NCBI GenBank assembly: GCA_900766825.1
Contig: CAAFWU010000038.1
Coordinates: 1-40,326 of the forward strand
From: Bacteroidales bacterium
Lineage (GTDB): Bacteria > Bacteroidota > Bacteroidia > Bacteroidales > Marinilabiliaceae
Length of the DNA: 40,326 nt
Reading direction: 5' to 3'
Shown: positions 1-8,834 of the stretch, piece after piece
How positions within the stretch are numbered: position 1 is the first letter of the stretch
Layout: each line of letters starts with the position of its first letter
The notes under the pieces: generated by a model
Databases searched by the model: none
The model's input: only the letters and a program-made list of their open reading frames with translations
Told to the model about the DNA's origin: nothing
Translations under genes and position numbers: made by a program

Positions 1-1
1 A

Positions 2-415
2 AGCGACCAACTCCTCAAAGACACCATTGCCCTCAAGACCGACAAGGTTGCCGAAGGTCTCCGCAATGCCCACGCCCGCATTGGCACCATCCTGACCTAC
101 AACAACGAAGCCACCCTGCAATGTGCCATCTACTTGGCTTATTTCGCTGCCATAGAGTATTACACCATTCTCAAGGAGACCCCCGTTGGCGAAGGCATAG
201 CCGACCTCATCTTCCTCCCCTATGTCCCCAACAAGCCAGCCATTATCATAGAGCTCAAAGACGACCAAACCACCAATGTAGCCCTCAAGCAGATCGATGA
301 CAAACATTACACCCAACCCTTGTACGGCTACCATGGCAAACTCCTCAAAGTGGCCGTCAACTACGACCGCAAGAGCAAGATACTCCAGTGCGAAATACGT
401 GAGGAAACAATTTAA
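2..415 (+). CDS. AAA-ATPase/PD-(D/E)XK nuclease family protein, C-terminal part (5' end outside window)
   Basis: The reading frame is open from base 2 with no start codon that fits the homology, so this is the 3' end of a longer gene. The last ~135 residues form a PD-(D/E)XK nuclease-like fold: an Asp in GIADLIF, then a beta strand ending in IIIELK, the usual D...(E)xK arrangement of the PDDEXK_9 domain that ends AAA-ATPase-like (PF09820/PF08011) proteins. The complete protein at 38392-40050 has the same ending (GFADVVL ... IIIELKKD), so the two are clearly homologous, but they have diverged in sequence. In complete members a P-loop ATPase domain lies upstream. The cellular role of the family is not established. 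It ends 131 bases before the tRNA-Phe promoter, and I see no clear terminator directly after it. Confidence 0.85.
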   Translation, partial: SDQLLKDTIALKTDKVAEGLRNAHARIGTILTYNNEATLQCAIYLAYFAAIEYYTILKETPVGEGIADLIFLPYVPNKPAIIIELKDDQTTNVALKQIDDKHYTQPLYGYHGKLLKVAVNYDRKSKILQCEIREETI

Positions 416-546
416 ACAATCCACTGTCCCTTGTTTCCCTGCCTCTAACCTTCTAAAAAACAACAACTAATCAATCCATATCCCCTTTCCTATTCTTAGT
501 CCCGAATAGCAAAATATCAATTGTAAGAAAAAAAGTGCCCATATCC

Positions 547-577
547 TTTGCAGTTTCCGTTTTTAACCATATCTTTG
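547..577 (+). promoter_or_regulatory. Bacteroides-type promoter for tRNA-Phe
   Basis: TTTG at 547-550, 19 bases of spacer, then TATCTTTG at 570-577 matches the Bacteroidetes primary sigma consensus (TTTG-N19-TAnnTTTG) exactly. The tRNA starts 46 bases further on. Confidence 0.8.
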
Positions 578-623
578 CACTCGGAAATGAGAAGCACATC
601 ATTATCCGAATTCTTTAAATGAT

Positions 624-696
<73 letters not shown>

Positions 697-702
697 CACA
701 TC

Positions 703-746
703 AAAAATCGCTTAATTCCTTCTGGAATTAAGCGATTTCTCTTTTT
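703..746 (+). terminator. Rho-independent terminator of tRNA-Phe
   Basis: A perfect 15-bp stem (705-719 with 724-738), a 4-base loop, and a T-rich tract CTCTTTTTCT. It lies 8 bases after the tRNA. Confidence 0.9.
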
Positions 747-865
747 CTACATCCCATTCCCTCCTCCGCATACTTCCCAAAATCCGTTTCCTCCATTTCC
801 ACTCCCCCTCTCTAAACCCAATCTGTTTAATCAGTAATCATTTAATCCAACAGTCGTGCCCTCTT

Positions 866-899
866 TTTGTTCACCTTGCTCAAAATTTCTTTATCTTTA
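866..899 (+). promoter_or_regulatory. Possible promoter of the S41 peptidase gene
   Basis: TATCTTTA at 892-899 is one base from the TAnnTTTG element. TTTG at 866-869 is the nearest upstream box, but the spacer is 22 bases, longer than usual. The ATG used for the gene is 69 bases downstream. Confidence 0.4.
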
Positions 900-967
900 C
901 CCTTCAATGTTCACACACTTTTAGGAACTGACACTTTATTAACACCTTGCCACTATACAACAATAAG

Positions 968-2674
968 ATGAAAGTCAAGCATATAGCCATACTCTCTTCA
1001 GCAGCCATCCTCGCTGCCCTCGGCTGCCTCGCACTCAAAGCATCCGATCAAGAATTCAAAATTTCAAAAAACTTCGACATCTTCTTCTCTGTCTATAAGG
1101 AGGTTAACACCAACTACGTCGACCAACCAGACCCCGACAAACTCATTCCTAAGGCCATCAACAGCATGCTCGGTTCCCTCGACCCCTACACCACCTACAT
1201 CCCCGAGCAAGATAAGGAAGACTATCAGTTCCAAATCAGTGGCGAATATGGTGGCGTTGGTGCCATAATTCAGCTCGCTGCCGATACCAACTTTGTGCAA
1301 GTCAAGGAGATATACAGCGGCACCCCATCGCACAAAGTAGGTCTCCGCTCTGGCGACCGCTTCGTCTCCATCGATGGCATTAGCATGCAAGGCAAAGACG
1401 TCTCCTTCGTCAGCCAAAACCTCCGTGGCAAGGCGGGCTCCGTGGCCAAAGTGGTCATCTGGCGACCTGGGGTCGACAAAAACCTCAACATCGACATCAC
1501 CCGCGAAGTTATCAAAGTCCCCGCCGTGGAGTACTATGGCATGCTTCCCAACAACATTGGCTACATATCGCTCCGTGGCTTCGAAACCAACTGTGCCCAA
1601 GACGTTCGCGAGGCTTTCCTCGAGCTACGCGACAAAAAAGGAGCCAAGATGATGATCCTCGACCTCCGAGACAACCCTGGCGGTCTTCTCGACGAATCGC
1701 TCAAGCTCGTCAACCTCTTTGTGCCTCAGAACAGCAAGATGCTCGACACCCGAGGTCGACGCAAACTCATGAACCGTGTCTACACAGCCACCGACGAACC
1801 CATCGACACCATCATGCCCCTCTGCGTCATGATCAACCGAGCCTCTGCCTCGGCCAGCGAAATTGTGGCTGGTGCCCTGCAGGACCTCGACCGAGCAGTC
1901 ATTGTGGGTCAACGCTCCTTTGGCAAAGGCCTCGTGCAAATGACTCGCGAGGTGGCCTACGATGGCTACGTCAAAGTAACATCGGCCAAATACTACACCC
2001 CCTCGGGTCGATGCATACAGGCCATTGACTATAGCTCGCGCGACGAGAACGGAGCTGTTGGCTACGTCCCCGACTCTCTCATCTCAGAGTTCAGCACCAA
2101 GCACGGTCGCAAGGTCTACGACGGTGGAGGCATCTCGCCCGACGTTCTCCTCTCAACCGACAAGTACAAACCCATCGTCCTCTCCATGCTCACTGGCGAC
2201 TACCCCTTCCGCTATTTCCTCTCCAAGCAGATCAAGGGACAAAAAGTCGACCTCGACGACAACGGTTTCCTCACCGCCAAGGGCTACGAAGACTTCCGTC
2301 AGTTCCTCACTCAGCAGAAGAACTTCACCTACCGCACCCTCTCCCAAGATGCCTTCGAGCGAACCATCTCACTGGCCAAAGCCGAAGGTCTCTACGACGA
2401 TAACAAAGCTGAGTTCGACCGCATGCTCGAAGCCGTAAAGCCTAATTTAGAGCGAGATATGGAGGCCGAAGCTCGAGACATCAAGTACCTTGTTGAAGTC
2501 GAAGCCATCCGTGCCACTCAGCTCCGCCGAGCCGCCGTGCGCCACGAACTCAACTACGATGCTCAGCTCGACTCCACCTGCCTCCTCCTTCAGGACGCCA
2601 ACCGCTACGCTGGGCTGCTCAGTGGCCAAGTGCCAAGCCACGCTGGTGACAAACCTACGCGAAATAAAAAATAA
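968..2674 (+). CDS. S41 family C-terminal processing peptidase (CtpA/Prc-like)
   Basis: A periplasmic serine protease of 568 residues that trims or degrades envelope proteins. Residues 1-25 are a signal peptide or N-terminal anchor. A PDZ domain begins near residue 95 (EYGGVGAII). The S41 domain follows, with the SASASEIVAGAL motif (catalytic Ser about 295) and FGKGLVQ (catalytic Lys about 320 and the conserved Gln 324), the Ser-Lys dyad of this family with the usual 25-residue spacing. A long helical C-terminal region (about 430-568) follows. I chose ATG at 968 because it opens the hydrophobic signal. A TTG at 947 would only add seven residues. A nested hairpin lies after the stop. The substrate cannot be read from the sequence, but the family call is secure. 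Confidence 0.93.
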   Translation: MKVKHIAILSSAAILAALGCLALKASDQEFKISKNFDIFFSVYKEVNTNYVDQPDPDKLIPKAINSMLGSLDPYTTYIPEQDKEDYQFQISGEYGGVGAIIQLAADTNFVQVKEIYSGTPSHKVGLRSGDRFVSIDGISMQGKDVSFVSQNLRGKAGSVAKVVIWRPGVDKNLNIDITREVIKVPAVEYYGMLPNNIGYISLRGFETNCAQDVREAFLELRDKKGAKMMILDLRDNPGGLLDESLKLVNLFVPQNSKMLDTRGRRKLMNRVYTATDEPIDTIMPLCVMINRASASASEIVAGALQDLDRAVIVGQRSFGKGLVQMTREVAYDGYVKVTSAKYYTPSGRCIQAIDYSSRDENGAVGYVPDSLISEFSTKHGRKVYDGGGISPDVLLSTDKYKPIVLSMLTGDYPFRYFLSKQIKGQKVDLDDNGFLTAKGYEDFRQFLTQQKNFTYRTLSQDAFERTISLAKAEGLYDDNKAEFDRMLEAVKPNLERDMEAEARDIKYLVEVEAIRATQLRRAAVRHELNYDAQLDSTCLLLQDANRYAGLLSGQVPSHAGDKPTRNKK

Positions 2675-2708
2675 CTAACCTCGTGGGGCGACCTTAGCTT
2701 CTTTGGCT

Positions 2709-2781
2709 CGCAACGAATAGGGTGGGGGAGGATTGTGTCTGTGCGCCATGTCCTCCCCCAACTTTTTCTGCCCTCGTTGCG
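2709..2781 (+). terminator. Nested inverted repeat/terminator after the S41 gene
   Basis: The inner 10-bp perfect stem TGGGGGAGGA (2723-2732) with TCCTCCCCCA (2751-2760) is followed by ACTTTTTCTG and can act as a terminator. An outer pair, CGCAACGA (2709-2716) with TCGTTGCG (2774-2781), plus GGG/CCC (2720-2722, 2771-2773), can close around it. The T tract sits inside the outer arms. Confidence 0.65.
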
Positions 2782-2839
2782 TAAACCACGTAGTGTCAGA
2801 CCCTTTGGCTCACCTACATAAAACAAAAAGTATAGTTCC

Positions 2840-3694
2840 TTGAACATCCTTTTGCTCATAGCCCTCTTTCTTGTGGGCACCTTCCTCACCTCCTTTGCCC
2901 TTCAGTGGCTCTTGGCTGGTGGCGTCACGGCTGCTGCTGTTGCCGTGGCTCTCATCCTCAACTCGGTGCTCATCTTCGGGCTGCCGGGCTTTGTGGCTTG
3001 GCGTGTGGGCGTGGGGCGTCGCCTCTGGCTCAAAAAGGGCGAATGCAACTTCTCCGTCTTGTTCTCCACTTTTCTCATTGCCCTCATCTGCCAACCCCTC
3101 ATCCAGTGGGCTGGCTTTGTCAATGAGCACATATGCCAGTGGGAACCCTTTGCTTCGCTCAACGCACTTGTCGATGCCAATTCCGACCAATTCTTTGCTC
3201 AAGTCCTCAACTTCGACAGCCTCTGGGGGTGGCTCGTGGCCCTCACCATTGTGGCTCTGCTGCCGGCTCTCTGCGAGGAGTTCTTTTTCCGTGGGGCTCT
3301 CATGTCGGCACTCCGACGCATCTCGGGTTCGTGGCATTGGGCGGTGGTCATCTCCGCTGTGGTCTTTAGCGCTCTTCATCTCGAGGCCGACGCCTTCTTG
3401 CCACGTCTGCTGCTGGGTGGCATCCTCGGCACGCTCTTCGCACTCACGCGCTCCATCTGGCCCTCGGTGCTCTTCCATTTTGTAAACAATGCCGCCGTGG
3501 TCATCACCATTGGTCTCTCGGCTGAACCTGTCGAGAAACTTATGGCTCAGCCCATCGAGGACCCTGGCATCTTCATGCCCATTGTGGCTCTCGCTCTCAC
3601 CTATTTCGAGCTCCGTTTCATTGCATTCATCTGCGGACGCATGCCCATTCAGTTGCCGCAACTGCCGCCCGATGCCAATTCCGATGCCAACTAA
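2840..3694 (+). CDS. CPBP-family intramembrane metalloprotease
   Basis: A 284-residue polytopic membrane protein of the CPBP (CAAX protease and bacteriocin-processing, Abi) family. The three motifs are visible: EEFFFR (Glu146, Glu147, Arg151), FSALHLE with the first His, and FHFVNN with the second His followed by Asn. These line an intramembrane metal site in family members such as Rce1. The only start that keeps the first hydrophobic helix is TTG at 2840, since an in-frame stop lies at 2819-2821 and no early ATG exists. The substrate is unknown. In bacteria, members have been linked to bacteriocin self-immunity and protein processing, but nothing nearby suggests a bacteriocin. The gene ends 22 bases before the next one and may be cotranscribed with it. 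Confidence 0.88.
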   Translation: MNILLLIALFLVGTFLTSFALQWLLAGGVTAAAVAVALILNSVLIFGLPGFVAWRVGVGRRLWLKKGECNFSVLFSTFLIALICQPLIQWAGFVNEHICQWEPFASLNALVDANSDQFFAQVLNFDSLWGWLVALTIVALLPALCEEFFFRGALMSALRRISGSWHWAVVISAVVFSALHLEADAFLPRLLLGGILGTLFALTRSIWPSVLFHFVNNAAVVITIGLSAEPVEKLMAQPIEDPGIFMPIVALALTYFELRFIAFICGRMPIQLPQLPPDANSDAN

Positions 3695-3715
3695 ACATTA
3701 AATTTTTTTTTTGCC

Positions 3716-5071
3716 ATGATAGTCTTGCATTCCCAGCACATTCGCCTCGCTTCTCTCGCAATGGCGTTTGCCACTTTTGCCTCCACTCTCACGTCATGTC
3801 AGAACACTCAGGTTCAGAACACTGTGGAGACCTCGTCGGTCGGCTTGGGCTATGCCAAGACATCCGTCAACTGCGCCATATTCCGCCACTCGCCTTTGGC
3901 CTCTGCCGACAGCGCTGGCACCACACTGCAGTTCGTCTGTTTCTATGACAGTGCAGGCTATCTCACACTCGGCAAACGACAGCTCGACTCGTCCAATTGG
4001 GTAACCCAAACCATCGACTATAGGGCTCATGTCGAGGACGGACACAACGTTGCCTCAATGGCCGTTGACGCCCTTGGCTACGTACACGTGAGCTACGACC
4101 ACCACGGCGGTCCTCTACACTATCGCCGTTCCGTTGCCCCCTATTCCCTCACTCTCTCTGCCGAAATGCCTATGGTGGGCTCTCTGGAAACCGACGTCAC
4201 CTACCCCGAGTTCCACTCCCTGCCCAATGGCACACTCCTCTTTGCTTACCGCACTGGCATGTCTGGTCGAGGTAACATGGTCCTCAATACCTACAACCCC
4301 CACTCCCAAACCTGGACCCGACTCCACGATGTCCTTATCGATGGCGAGGGTCGACGCAGTGCCTACTGGCAGATGACCACCGACAGCCAAGGTGCCATAC
4401 ACCTCAGTTGGGTATGGCGAGAGACCCCCAACGTGGAAACCAACCACGACCTCTGCTACGCCCGTTCCCTCGATGGCGGACAAACATGGCAGAAATCCAA
4501 CGGTGGCCCCTATACCCTCCCCATCTTTGCCAGCACAGCAGAGATAATTTGCTCCATACCCCAATGCAGCGAACTCATCAACCAGACCTGCATAACCACC
4601 GACGAGGCCTGCAACCCCTACATAGCCACCTATTGGCGTGCCCACTCCGACACCGTGCCACAATACCGACTCGTCTGGTTCAATGGTCAGCGCTGGCAAC
4701 AAACCAAAGTAGGTCACCGCAGCATGCCCTTCTCCCTCTTCGGCGGTGGCACTAAAATGATTCCCATCTCACGCCCCGTGGTCTTCGTAACCCAAGGGCG
4801 TGCCCTCTTTGTCTGCCGCGATGCCGAAGTGGGCTCTCGCGTCTCGCTCTACACCGCAGCCAACCTCAATGCCCACCCCGACCAGTGGGAATTCCAGCAG
4901 CTAACCGATGCCCCAGTAGAAGCCTGGGAACCCTCCTTCGACGAACAACTCTGGAATAGCCATCACCTTATCTCTCTCTTCGTACAGCGCGTCTATCAGG
5001 GCGATGGCGAACGCACCATCTCTTCGGCCGAACCCTCGCCCATCTCGGTCTTGAACATCAAGTTTAAATAA
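3716..5071 (+). CDS. BNR_4-type beta-propeller lipoprotein, possible polysaccharide lyase or glycoside hydrolase
   Basis: 451 residues. The N-terminus is a lipoprotein signal ending in LTSC (Cys28), so the protein is probably anchored in the outer membrane. The body resembles the BNR repeat-like family PF15892: DGHNVASMAVDALGYVHVSY at about 110, followed by DHHGGPLHYRRS, then repeated blade-like segments ending in Asp-box-like turns (SLDGGQTW). In the PL24/PL25 ulvan lyases that use this fold, histidines in equivalent DGHN and D-HN positions are catalytic, and both positions hold His here. The exact activity is therefore an inference: a lyase, a glycosidase or a binding protein. No SusC/SusD pair or other carbohydrate gene flanks it. 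It lies 46 bases before the LolC/E-like gene. Confidence 0.75.
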   Translation: MIVLHSQHIRLASLAMAFATFASTLTSCQNTQVQNTVETSSVGLGYAKTSVNCAIFRHSPLASADSAGTTLQFVCFYDSAGYLTLGKRQLDSSNWVTQTIDYRAHVEDGHNVASMAVDALGYVHVSYDHHGGPLHYRRSVAPYSLTLSAEMPMVGSLETDVTYPEFHSLPNGTLLFAYRTGMSGRGNMVLNTYNPHSQTWTRLHDVLIDGEGRRSAYWQMTTDSQGAIHLSWVWRETPNVETNHDLCYARSLDGGQTWQKSNGGPYTLPIFASTAEIICSIPQCSELINQTCITTDEACNPYIATYWRAHSDTVPQYRLVWFNGQRWQQTKVGHRSMPFSLFGGGTKMIPISRPVVFVTQGRALFVCRDAEVGSRVSLYTAANLNAHPDQWEFQQLTDAPVEAWEPSFDEQLWNSHHLISLFVQRVYQGDGERTISSAEPSPISVLNIKFK

Positions 5072-5116
5072 CCCCTCCCCCACGTTCCCTTTCCCGCCCT
5101 CTCTCGCAATTTCACA

Positions 5117-6412
5117 ATGGCCACAACACCCAACCCCTCTTCGGCCCCCTTATCACATAAGTCCCCCTCAACCCTCGGGACACTCAAAACCCAGCTTGGC
5201 ACCGAACTGCTTGTGGCTCGGCGCTATCTCTTTGCCAAAAAGAGCCAGAACGTCATCAACATCATCTCGGCCATCTCGGCCATGGGCGTCATGGTGGCCA
5301 CTGCGGCAGTCATCATTGTGCTAAGCGTCTTCAATGGACTCAACGGCTTGGTCTCCAGCCTCTTCGGTAGCTTCGATCCCGATGTCTCCATTCAAGTTGC
5401 AGAGGGCAAACACTTCACCCTATCGCCCGACATTGTTCAGGCTCTCGATGCCGACCCCGACGTGCTCTGCTGGACCCCCGTGGTTCAAGACAATGCCCTC
5501 GTCCGATATGCCAAACGTCAGGTGCCAGCCGTGGTCATGGGTGTGGGCAGCAACTATGCCTCCGTAACCAATATCGACTCCATAATTGTGGAGGGCACCT
5601 TCCGCGCGGGTCAATGCGTCATAGGTGTTCTTTTGGCCGACCAACTGGCCGTCTCTTCCCACGCCTTTGTCCCAAACATCACTCTCTATGCCCCAAAACG
5701 TGTTGGGCGCATCAACATGAGCAACCCCCAAAGCTCCTTTGTAGAGGTCCCTCAGGCTCTCAGTGGCACCTTCATGGTCCAGCAGTCGGACTACGATGCC
5801 ACCTATGTCATTGTTCCCATTGCCTCGGCCCGAACTCTCTTTGGCTATCCCGACTCGGTGGTCACCAGTCTCAGTCTGCGTATGAAACCCGAGGCCAACG
5901 TTACACAATTCATCGAACGGCATCAGCACTTGGCCGCAGCCAACTCCCTTATCTTCAAAGACAAATGGCTCCAGCACGAGAGCTTCTTTAAGATGATGGA
6001 GGTCGAGAAACTCATGTCCTTCCTCATTCTCCTTTTCATTGTACTCATTGCCGTCTTCAACATCATTGGCTCCCTCTCCATGCTCATCTTCGAGAAGAAG
6101 GAGAGCATCAGTGTCTTCCGTTCCATGGGAGCCAACCGCAACATGGTCACACGCATCTTCCTCTTCGAGGGCTGGCTCGTCTCTGTGGGCGGAGCCATCT
6201 TAGGTCTTGTGTTGGGTGTGGCTTTCGTGCTGGCTCAAGAGCACTGGGGCTTCATAGGCTTCGGTGGCGACGACAATTACATCATCGACTCCTATCCCGT
6301 ATCTCTCCAGTGGACCGATGTGGCTCTGGTCTTCGTCTCCGTTGTCACACTGGCTGCCTTAGCCGCTTGGTGGCCCGTTCGCGTCATTGTCCGAAAATAC
6401 TACGGTCAGTAA
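5117..6412 (+). CDS. ABC transporter permease, LolC/LolE (FtsX-like) family
   Basis: 431 residues with the MacB/FtsX topology: one transmembrane helix near residues 52-75, a large periplasmic domain (about 75-305), and three transmembrane helices near the C-terminus (about 305-335, 350-380, 395-420). The start of the body, LLVARRYLFAKK, and the segment around FNGLNGLVSSLFGSFDPDV are typical of LolC/E, the inner-membrane part of the complex that releases lipoproteins for transport to the outer membrane. No LolD ATPase gene is adjacent, so its partner must be elsewhere. Bacteroidetes often carry such single permease genes. The 30-residue Ser/Pro/Thr-rich N-terminal extension is variable, and a later start is possible. 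Confidence 0.85.
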   Translation: MATTPNPSSAPLSHKSPSTLGTLKTQLGTELLVARRYLFAKKSQNVINIISAISAMGVMVATAAVIIVLSVFNGLNGLVSSLFGSFDPDVSIQVAEGKHFTLSPDIVQALDADPDVLCWTPVVQDNALVRYAKRQVPAVVMGVGSNYASVTNIDSIIVEGTFRAGQCVIGVLLADQLAVSSHAFVPNITLYAPKRVGRINMSNPQSSFVEVPQALSGTFMVQQSDYDATYVIVPIASARTLFGYPDSVVTSLSLRMKPEANVTQFIERHQHLAAANSLIFKDKWLQHESFFKMMEVEKLMSFLILLFIVLIAVFNIIGSLSMLIFEKKESISVFRSMGANRNMVTRIFLFEGWLVSVGGAILGLVLGVAFVLAQEHWGFIGFGGDDNYIIDSYPVSLQWTDVALVFVSVVTLAALAAWWPVRVIVRKYYGQ

Positions 6413-6468
6413 ACCACCCCATTTAGAAACCCAACCCAAACAAGAGGATAAATACAAAACAAACGACT

Positions 6469-7902
6469 ATGACATCAAAGACTCATGAGCGCCAACATGC
6501 TGGTGCCATCACATCTTTTGCGCCATTGGTCCTGCTGGTGGTGCTGCTCGTCATCACCGTTCGCAATTTTGGAACCGATACACTCTCTGGTGCCAGCCAA
6601 ATGGTGCTGCTGCTCTGCTCGGCCCTCTGCGTCCTGCTTGGCAAAGTGGTCATGCACCGACCCTTCAAAATGTTCGAGGAGGCCATTACACGCAACGTCT
6701 CCAGTGTGGCCACCGCTTTGGTCATTCTCCTCTTCATTGGGTCGCTCAGCGGAACGTGGATGGTTAGCGGTGTCGTTCCCACACTCATCTACTATGGCCT
6801 TCAGGTCATGCACCCAGCCATCTTTCTTCTTCTCACTTGCGTCATCTGTGCTCTGGTAAGTGTAATGACGGGCAGCTCATGGACCACTGTGGCCACCATT
6901 GGCATAGCCCTCATGGGCATTGGCAAAGCCCTTGGCTTTCAAGAAGGGTGGGTGGCAGGTGCCATAATTAGTGGGGCCTACTTTGGCGACAAGATTTCGC
7001 CCCTCTCCGACACCACCGTTCTGGCTGCCAGCGTATCTGGCGTGCCCCTCTTTGTTCACATACGCAACATGCTGCGAACCACAGTGCCCTCCACGGTCGT
7101 AACGCTGCTCATCTTTGGTGTGGCTGGCTGCATTCTCGAGCATGCCACATCGGCCGAGGCCGCTCAGTTTGCCAATGCTCTAACCAACCGCTTCGTCATC
7201 AGCCCATGGCTCCTCATTGTGCCTCTGCTCACGGCTCTAATGATTGCGCGACGTCTTTCTCCCATTGTCACCCTCTTCCTTTCCACCATAATTGGTGTTG
7301 TGGCAGCCGTTCTGGTCCAAACCGACGTTATGCGCGATATCGACCCCTCTATCTTTCGCGCAGCCCTAACATCCTGCTTCGGCAGCACCGAGGTTCCCAC
7401 CTCCGACCCCTTGCTCAGTAGCCTTGTCTCCACCCGAGGCATGGCTGGCATGCTCAGCACCATATGGCTCATTCTTTGCGCCATGTGCTTCGGGGCCTGC
7501 ATGCAAGCCGGCGGCATGGTCGAGGGCATGACACGCGTACTCCTCCGCATGGTCCGTGGGCGTTTCTCGCTTGTCACATCCCATGTGGTCACTGGTCTGC
7601 TGCTCAACATTGCCGTGGCCGACCAATATCTCTGCATCTTGCTCTCGGCCAACATCTTCCGCCGCGCCTATACCCAGTTGGGCTACGAACCCAAGCTCCT
7701 CAGTAGAACCACCGAGGACTCCGTGACCGTAACCTCTGTCCTCGTCCCTTGGAACACATGTGGCATGACCCAGAGCACCGTTCTCGGCGTCAGCACCTTA
7801 GCCTACCTTCCCTTCTGCTTCTTCAACATCCTCAGCCCCATCATGAGCATCATCATATCGGGCAAACTCGAGAAACTAAGCAAACCTTCGGTTAAGGAGT
7901 AG
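6469..7902 (+). CDS. nhaC: Na+/H+ antiporter NhaC family
   Basis: 477 residues with about 11-12 hydrophobic helices. It shows the NhaC family features: the re-entrant GSSWTTVATIG segment (about 143) and the GAYFGDKISPLSDTTVLAA segment (about 170-188), whose Asp and Ser/Thr residues are conserved in the IT superfamily, and a second half with MTQSTVLGVST. It sits in the inner membrane and is expected to export Na+ in exchange for protons. The start ATG at 6469 is preceded by AAGAGGATAAATA. It converges with frr across a shared hairpin. Confidence 0.92.
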   Translation: MTSKTHERQHAGAITSFAPLVLLVVLLVITVRNFGTDTLSGASQMVLLLCSALCVLLGKVVMHRPFKMFEEAITRNVSSVATALVILLFIGSLSGTWMVSGVVPTLIYYGLQVMHPAIFLLLTCVICALVSVMTGSSWTTVATIGIALMGIGKALGFQEGWVAGAIISGAYFGDKISPLSDTTVLAASVSGVPLFVHIRNMLRTTVPSTVVTLLIFGVAGCILEHATSAEAAQFANALTNRFVISPWLLIVPLLTALMIARRLSPIVTLFLSTIIGVVAAVLVQTDVMRDIDPSIFRAALTSCFGSTEVPTSDPLLSSLVSTRGMAGMLSTIWLILCAMCFGACMQAGGMVEGMTRVLLRMVRGRFSLVTSHVVTGLLLNIAVADQYLCILLSANIFRRAYTQLGYEPKLLSRTTEDSVTVTSVLVPWNTCGMTQSTVLGVSTLAYLPFCFFNILSPIMSIIISGKLEKLSKPSVKE

Positions 7903-7950
7903 AATAACTCTTTAAAGACATAAAGACAAAGACCTAATCATACAAAACAA

Positions 7951-7996
7951 AGCAGCCCTCGCTGAAAATCAATTCAGCGGGGGCTGCTTTTGGTCT
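7951..7996 (+). terminator. Bidirectional terminator between nhaC and frr
   Basis: 16-base arms (7951-7966 with 7973-7988) pair with one G-U wobble on the plus-strand transcript, followed by TTTTGGTCTTTT. On the minus strand the same site is an A-C mismatch, so the stem is weaker for frr transcripts. Confidence 0.8.
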
Positions 7997-8014
7997 TTTA
8001 TCTTTTTCGTCTCT

Positions 8015-8578
8015 TTAGACGGTCATGATGTCCTTCTCCTTGGCGGCGTACATCTCGTCAACCTTCTTAACGTGTACGTCGTGGAGTTTCTGAATCTCAC
8101 CCTCTTTATCCTTCTGAAGGTCTTCGCCCAAACCATCTTTCTTGAGCTTCTTGAGGTCCTCAATGGCATCGCGACGTATGTTGCGGATGGCAATCTTGGT
8201 ATCTTCGCAAGTGCGCTTGGCCATCTTGGCAAGGTCACGACGGCGCTCCTCGGTCAAGGGGGGGATCATGATGCGGATCATCTCACCATTGTTGTCGGGG
8301 TTCAGACCCAGATTGGCAGCCATAATGGCCTTCTCTATGGGGCCTATCATGCTCTTTTCCCAAGGCTTAACGGCAATGGTGCGTGGGTCGGGTACCGATA
8401 CGTTGGCCACCTGATTCAAGGGTGTGGGCGCACCAAAATATTCAACCTTTACATCGTCGAGCACATGTGGGTTGGCCTTTCCTGCCCTTATCTTGCCCAA
8501 CTCGTAGTCCAAATGCTCTAAAGCTTTGTCCATTGACTCCTCGGCCGCACCGAGGATTAACTCCAATTCTTCCTCCAT
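8015..8578 (-). CDS. frr: Ribosome recycling factor
   Basis: 187 residues, the normal RRF length. The first helix, with RAGKANPHVLDDVKVEYFG, the loop TPLNQVANVSVPDPRTI, and the PPLTEERRRDLAKMAK segment are all diagnostic. RRF splits the post-termination ribosome together with EF-G in the cytoplasm. In many bacteria frr follows pyrH, but here it stands alone with its own leader of about 170 bases and a TAnnTTTG promoter box upstream. It converges with nhaC. Confidence 0.97.
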   Translation of the reverse strand: MEEELELILGAAEESMDKALEHLDYELGKIRAGKANPHVLDDVKVEYFGAPTPLNQVANVSVPDPRTIAVKPWEKSMIGPIEKAIMAANLGLNPDNNGEMIRIMIPPLTEERRRDLAKMAKRTCEDTKIAIRNIRRDAIEDLKKLKKDGLGEDLQKDKEGEIQKLHDVHVKKVDEMYAAKEKDIMTV

Positions 8579-8750
8579 TAGGTATGCTGTGATGAAATTT
8601 TTCTGTTTGTTTTTTATGACGATAACACTCCACCGCCCCCCCCCTAAACTTGCTGGGGCATAGGCATAAAAAGTGTCGGCTGCGGTGGCGCTCGGTTCTC
8701 TCCCAATCCGTAGTTTGGGTCTTTGAGCCGATGTGCTACGCAGTCGAATG

Positions 8751-8781
8751 CAAAGGTAATTGAAAATCAGAATAGAAAAAG
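8751..8781 (-). promoter_or_regulatory. Promoter for frr
   Basis: The minus strand reads TACCTTTG (8758-8751), a full TAnnTTTG match. The -33 region 19 bases further up is CTTT, a partial match. It would give an frr leader of about 170 bases containing a run of nine G (8636-8644) and a 7-bp inverted repeat (8630-8636 with 8682-8688). Confidence 0.55.
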
Positions 8782-8834
8782 TGTACTAAGGGCAAAACTG
8801 CACACTATTGAGCCCAAAACATGCAACCCCCTAC

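Noticed and set aside
4115..4717. Minus-strand open frame opposite the BNR_4 lipoprotein gene
   Set aside because: A Gly/Val-rich translation typical of an antisense shadow; the plus-strand gene has a lipoprotein signal and family motifs.
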